Source: Peristeroidobacter soli
Lineage (GTDB): Bacteria; Pseudomonadota; Gammaproteobacteria; Steroidobacterales; Steroidobacteraceae
Length of the DNA: 64,000 nt
Assembly (NCBI RefSeq): GCF_004138485.1
Contig: NZ_RYEV01000005.1
Span: 372,001-436,000, forward strand
Reading direction: 5' to 3'
Position numbers and translations under genes: made by a program. Numbering within the stretch: the first letter of the stretch is position 1; each line of letters starts with the position of its first letter. This document shows, in pieces, positions 61,757 through 64,000 of this stretch. Below the pieces are notes generated by a model. The model saw only the letters and a list, made by a program, of their open reading frames with translations, had not been told where the DNA came from and searched no databases.

Positions 61757-63063
61757 TCGGTGCGGCGCTACGCGGCCTGGAGCTGGAGTCGGTGCCGATT
61801 GCGACACCGACCGGCCGCCTGGTCGGTGCGTCCGGACTGCTGCTGGAAAGCCGGGGCTGTCCGTTGAGCACCGGTCAGCGCTGCAGCGTCGAGACCGGCA
61901 ACGGCGACTGGATCGACGCGCAGGTGGTCGGCTTTCGCGAAGATGTTTCTTATCTGATGCCCTTCAAGCGACCGGAAGGGCTCGCCACCGGCGCACGCGT
62001 GCTGCCGCAGACAGATCGCGATGTTCTGCGCATTGGCCCGTCGTGGCTGGGGCGTATCGTCAACGGCTTGGGAGAGCCGGTTGACGGTCGCGGTCGCCTG
62101 GGTGGCGAGCACGTGCTCGACATGCAGCCGCCGCGGGTCAACCCGCTCAAGAAGAAGCCAGTGAAGGACGCGCTCGATGTGGGCGTGCGCGCCATCAACG
62201 GCATTCTCACGCTCGGCAAAGGGCAACGCGTCGGTCTGATGGCCGGCAGCGGCGTCGGCAAGAGCGTGCTGCTCGGATTGATCACACGCCAGACCGTCGC
62301 TGATGTGGTCGTGGTGGGACTGATTGGCGAGCGCGGTCGCGAAGTGCGCGAGTTCATCGATCTGTCGCTCGGCGAAGCGGGCATGAAGCGCGCGATCGTC
62401 GTCGTTGCGCCGGCGGATGAGTCGCCGCTGATGCGACTGCGTGCCACTGAAATCTGTCACTCGATCGCCGCGCACTTTCGAGATCAAGGTAAAGACGTGC
62501 TCTTGCTGGTCGATTCATTGACCCGTTACGCAATGGCGCGCCGTGAAGTTGCACTGGCGCTTGGCGAACCCCCGGCGACACGTGGCTATCCGCCGTCAGT
62601 GTTCAGTTTATTGCCGCAGCTGGTCGAGACTGCTGGCAACGGCGAGCGCGAGGAGGGCAGCATGAGCGCCATCTACACCGTGCTTGCCGAAGGCGATGAC
62701 CAACAGGATCCGGTCGTCGATACCGCGCGAGCCATTCTCGACGGTCACATCGTACTGACTCGTCAGCTCGCCGAGCGCGGCCATTATCCGGCCATCGATA
62801 TCTCACAATCCGTCAGCCGCTGCATGTCGCTGGTCGCAGCCCAGCCGCATCAGCGCGCCGCGCGTGCGTTGCTCGCTATGGTTGCGAGGCACGCACAGGT
62901 TCGTGATTTGTTGCCGCTGGGTGCCTACGTGCCCGGCGCCGATCCGGCGACCGACAAAGCCGTCGAGCTGTATCCGAAGATCGAAGCCTTTTTGCATCAG
63001 GGTACGCGTGAAGCGGCGCCGCTGATCCAGACCATCTCGGCACTGGAAGGATTGATGGCATGA
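61753..63063 (+). CDS. fliI: Flagellum-specific ATPase FliI
   Basis: A 436-residue ATPase related to F1 beta subunits. Walker A is in GLMAGSGVGKSV (K170), Walker B in DVLLLVDSLTRYA, and EREEGSMSAIYTVLAEGDD is the family's signature. It energises export of flagellar substrates with FliH and FliJ. ATGA overlaps with both neighbours. Confidence 0.96.
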   Translation: MIGAALRGLELESVPIATPTGRLVGASGLLLESRGCPLSTGQRCSVETGNGDWIDAQVVGFREDVSYLMPFKRPEGLATGARVLPQTDRDVLRIGPSWLGRIVNGLGEPVDGRGRLGGEHVLDMQPPRVNPLKKKPVKDALDVGVRAINGILTLGKGQRVGLMAGSGVGKSVLLGLITRQTVADVVVVGLIGERGREVREFIDLSLGEAGMKRAIVVVAPADESPLMRLRATEICHSIAAHFRDQGKDVLLLVDSLTRYAMARREVALALGEPPATRGYPPSVFSLLPQLVETAGNGEREEGSMSAIYTVLAEGDDQQDPVVDTARAILDGHIVLTRQLAERGHYPAIDISQSVSRCMSLVAAQPHQRAARALLAMVARHAQVRDLLPLGAYVPGADPATDKAVELYPKIEAFLHQGTREAAPLIQTISALEGLMA

Positions 63064-63488
63064 GCGAACGTCAGCGCCTGCACAGTCTGGGTCGCCTGGT
63101 CGATCTGCAGAGTCGCGAAGTGGATCGGCTCAGCGCCGATGTCGCCGAGAAGCGCGCGACCCGCGAACGTTTTCTACGCAATCTTTCCACCATCGAGCAG
63201 TTGGCCCACGGCAGCGGCCCGGTTGGCGGCTCGCCGGTGCTGGCCATGAATCGCGCGGGTTACAAACAGGCTATGTTAAGAATGGCGGCCACCCATCGGC
63301 TCGACTTGTCATTACACGAATCCGAGCTCGCATTGTCACAACGCGAGCTCGCCAGCGCGGCCCGCCGTCACGAAGCCCTGGGCCAGGTTCTGCAGCGTGA
63401 GCACTCGAATGTGCGTCACGTCACAAAGGTGAAGGAGCAGAAACATCAGGACGAGCTGGCGTCGCAGGTCTGGTGGCGCAACAAATAA
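63060..63488 (+). CDS. fliJ: Flagellar export chaperone FliJ
   Basis: A 142-residue, strongly helical coiled-coil protein without membrane segments, in the usual place after fliI, with which it overlaps by 4 bases. Sequence alone is weak because FliJ is poorly conserved; position and coiled-coil character support it. The last gene of the operon before the fliD promoter. Confidence 0.85.
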   Translation: MSERQRLHSLGRLVDLQSREVDRLSADVAEKRATRERFLRNLSTIEQLAHGSGPVGGSPVLAMNRAGYKQAMLRMAATHRLDLSLHESELALSQRELASAARRHEALGQVLQREHSNVRHVTKVKEQKHQDELASQVWWRNK

Positions 63489-63505
63489 TCCTCCCGACGA
63501 AAATT

Positions 63506-63532
63506 TAATTTCCTCGCGGTTCCTGTCGCCTT
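63506..63532 (+). promoter_or_regulatory. Sigma-28-like promoter of fliD
   Basis: TAATTTCC, 11 bases, GTCGCCTT: same spacing and nearly the same -10 as the flagellin promoters, 38 bases before the fliD ATG. Confidence 0.65.
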
Positions 63533-63569
63533 TCCACGACTGAAGGAACCGCTTCCGAGGAAGACGCAA

Positions 63570-64000
63570 ATGGCCACACTCGATCCAGTCACTACAGCTA
63601 CGCAGCTGGCAACGGCGTACACCCAGGCGACGCAGACGCGGCTGACGACTCAGACGCAGACGGCGCAGAAGGAGTCGACCGCGCTGAACACGCTGAAGTC
63701 GGCGCTGAGCGCGTTCGATTCGACGCTGACCACGCTGTCCTTGAGCAAGGGCCTGAAGCAGTTCGCGGCGTCCTTCAACAACTCCGGCATCGCCACCGCG
63801 ACCACGACGTCCAAGGCGCAGGCCGGCAGTTATCAGTTCCATGTGGAGCAGCTGGCCTCGGCGCATCAGGTCGTGTTCGAAGATCTGCCCGCTGTGCCGG
63901 TGGCGCTCGGCGGACCGATCACGGTCCAGCTGCAGGATGGCAGCTCGTTCAACGTGAACCTGGTGGCCGCGGATTCCGATTCAGACGGCACGATTTCCCA
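63570..64000 (+). CDS. fliD: Flagellar cap protein FliD (3' end beyond window)
   Basis: Partial: the first 143 codons of a frame that continues past the right edge. The N-terminus is a Thr/Gln/Ala-rich coiled-coil segment (TQLATAYTQATQTRLTTQTQ) with the FliD-type KESTALNTLKSALSAFDSTL. The segment GSYQFHVEQLASAHQV is the usual start of the first FliD domain. FliD caps the filament and promotes flagellin folding. It has a sigma-28-like promoter of its own, matching late-gene control. Confidence 0.88.
   Translation, partial: MATLDPVTTATQLATAYTQATQTRLTTQTQTAQKESTALNTLKSALSAFDSTLTTLSLSKGLKQFAASFNNSGIATATTTSKAQAGSYQFHVEQLASAHQVVFEDLPAVPVALGGPITVQLQDGSSFNVNLVAADSDSDGTIS

Overview
The window is GC-rich, densely coded DNA with almost no intergenic space. 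It reads as a chromosomal segment of a free-living, motile, facultatively respiring gammaproteobacterium. Periplasmic nitrate reductase (Nap), a selenocysteine formate dehydrogenase, the AcnD/PrpF type of methylcitrate cycle and a flagellar cluster together resemble the Steroidobacter/Nevskiales side of the class. That placement is inference from gene content, not from a marker gene. No IS element, integrase, CRISPR array, tRNA or rRNA was seen.

Layout. 1-3665 (minus): SWIM zinc-finger protein, DUF5691 protein and a YehL/MoxR-type AAA+ ATPase cut by the left edge. 3681-10595: glutathione peroxidase, phospholipase D/cardiolipin synthase-like lipoprotein, an outer-membrane protein, a DUF3313 lipoprotein, a TraF_2-type outer-membrane protein and a large lipoprotein. 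10583-18062 (minus): fdoG (in-frame UGA read as selenocysteine, with a SECIS hairpin), fdoH, fdoI, fdhE, selB, all tightly packed. 18212-29112 (plus): five overlapping genes that I consider the most interesting locus: a membrane protein with an exported N-terminal region, a BchI/ChlI-like AAA+ ATPase, a BchD-like VWA protein, a CHAT-family protease, and a 1448-residue protein fusing a calcineurin-like phosphoesterase, a caspase-like domain lacking its cysteine, a degenerate receiver-like region, a GAF-like region and a complete AFG1/ZapE-type ATPase. 29217-33330 (plus): napEDABC. 33327-39861: SRPBCC protein, YqiJ/YqiK (flotillin) pair, M20 and S41 peptidases, small lipoprotein. 39858-47945: prpR divergent from prpB-prpC-acnD-prpF, with a sigma-54 promoter and palindromes between. 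48115-50109: two nearly identical flagellins with sigma-28-like promoters and terminators. 50171-64000: FliK-like protein, then flhA-flhB-fliR-fliQ-fliP-fliN-fliM (minus) divergent from fliE-F-G-H-I-J and fliD (plus, cut by the right edge).

How the genes work together. The formate dehydrogenase feeds electrons from formate to quinone and Nap (through NapC) takes them from quinol to nitrate, so the two operons flanking the novel locus could form a formate-to-nitrate chain. The locus between them has the logic of a regulated conflict or stress-response device (AAA+/VWA pair, protease, multi-domain sensor ATPase). That role is inference from domain composition only. The flagellar genes have the split, divergent order of lateral (Flag-2 type) systems and lack a visible fliO.
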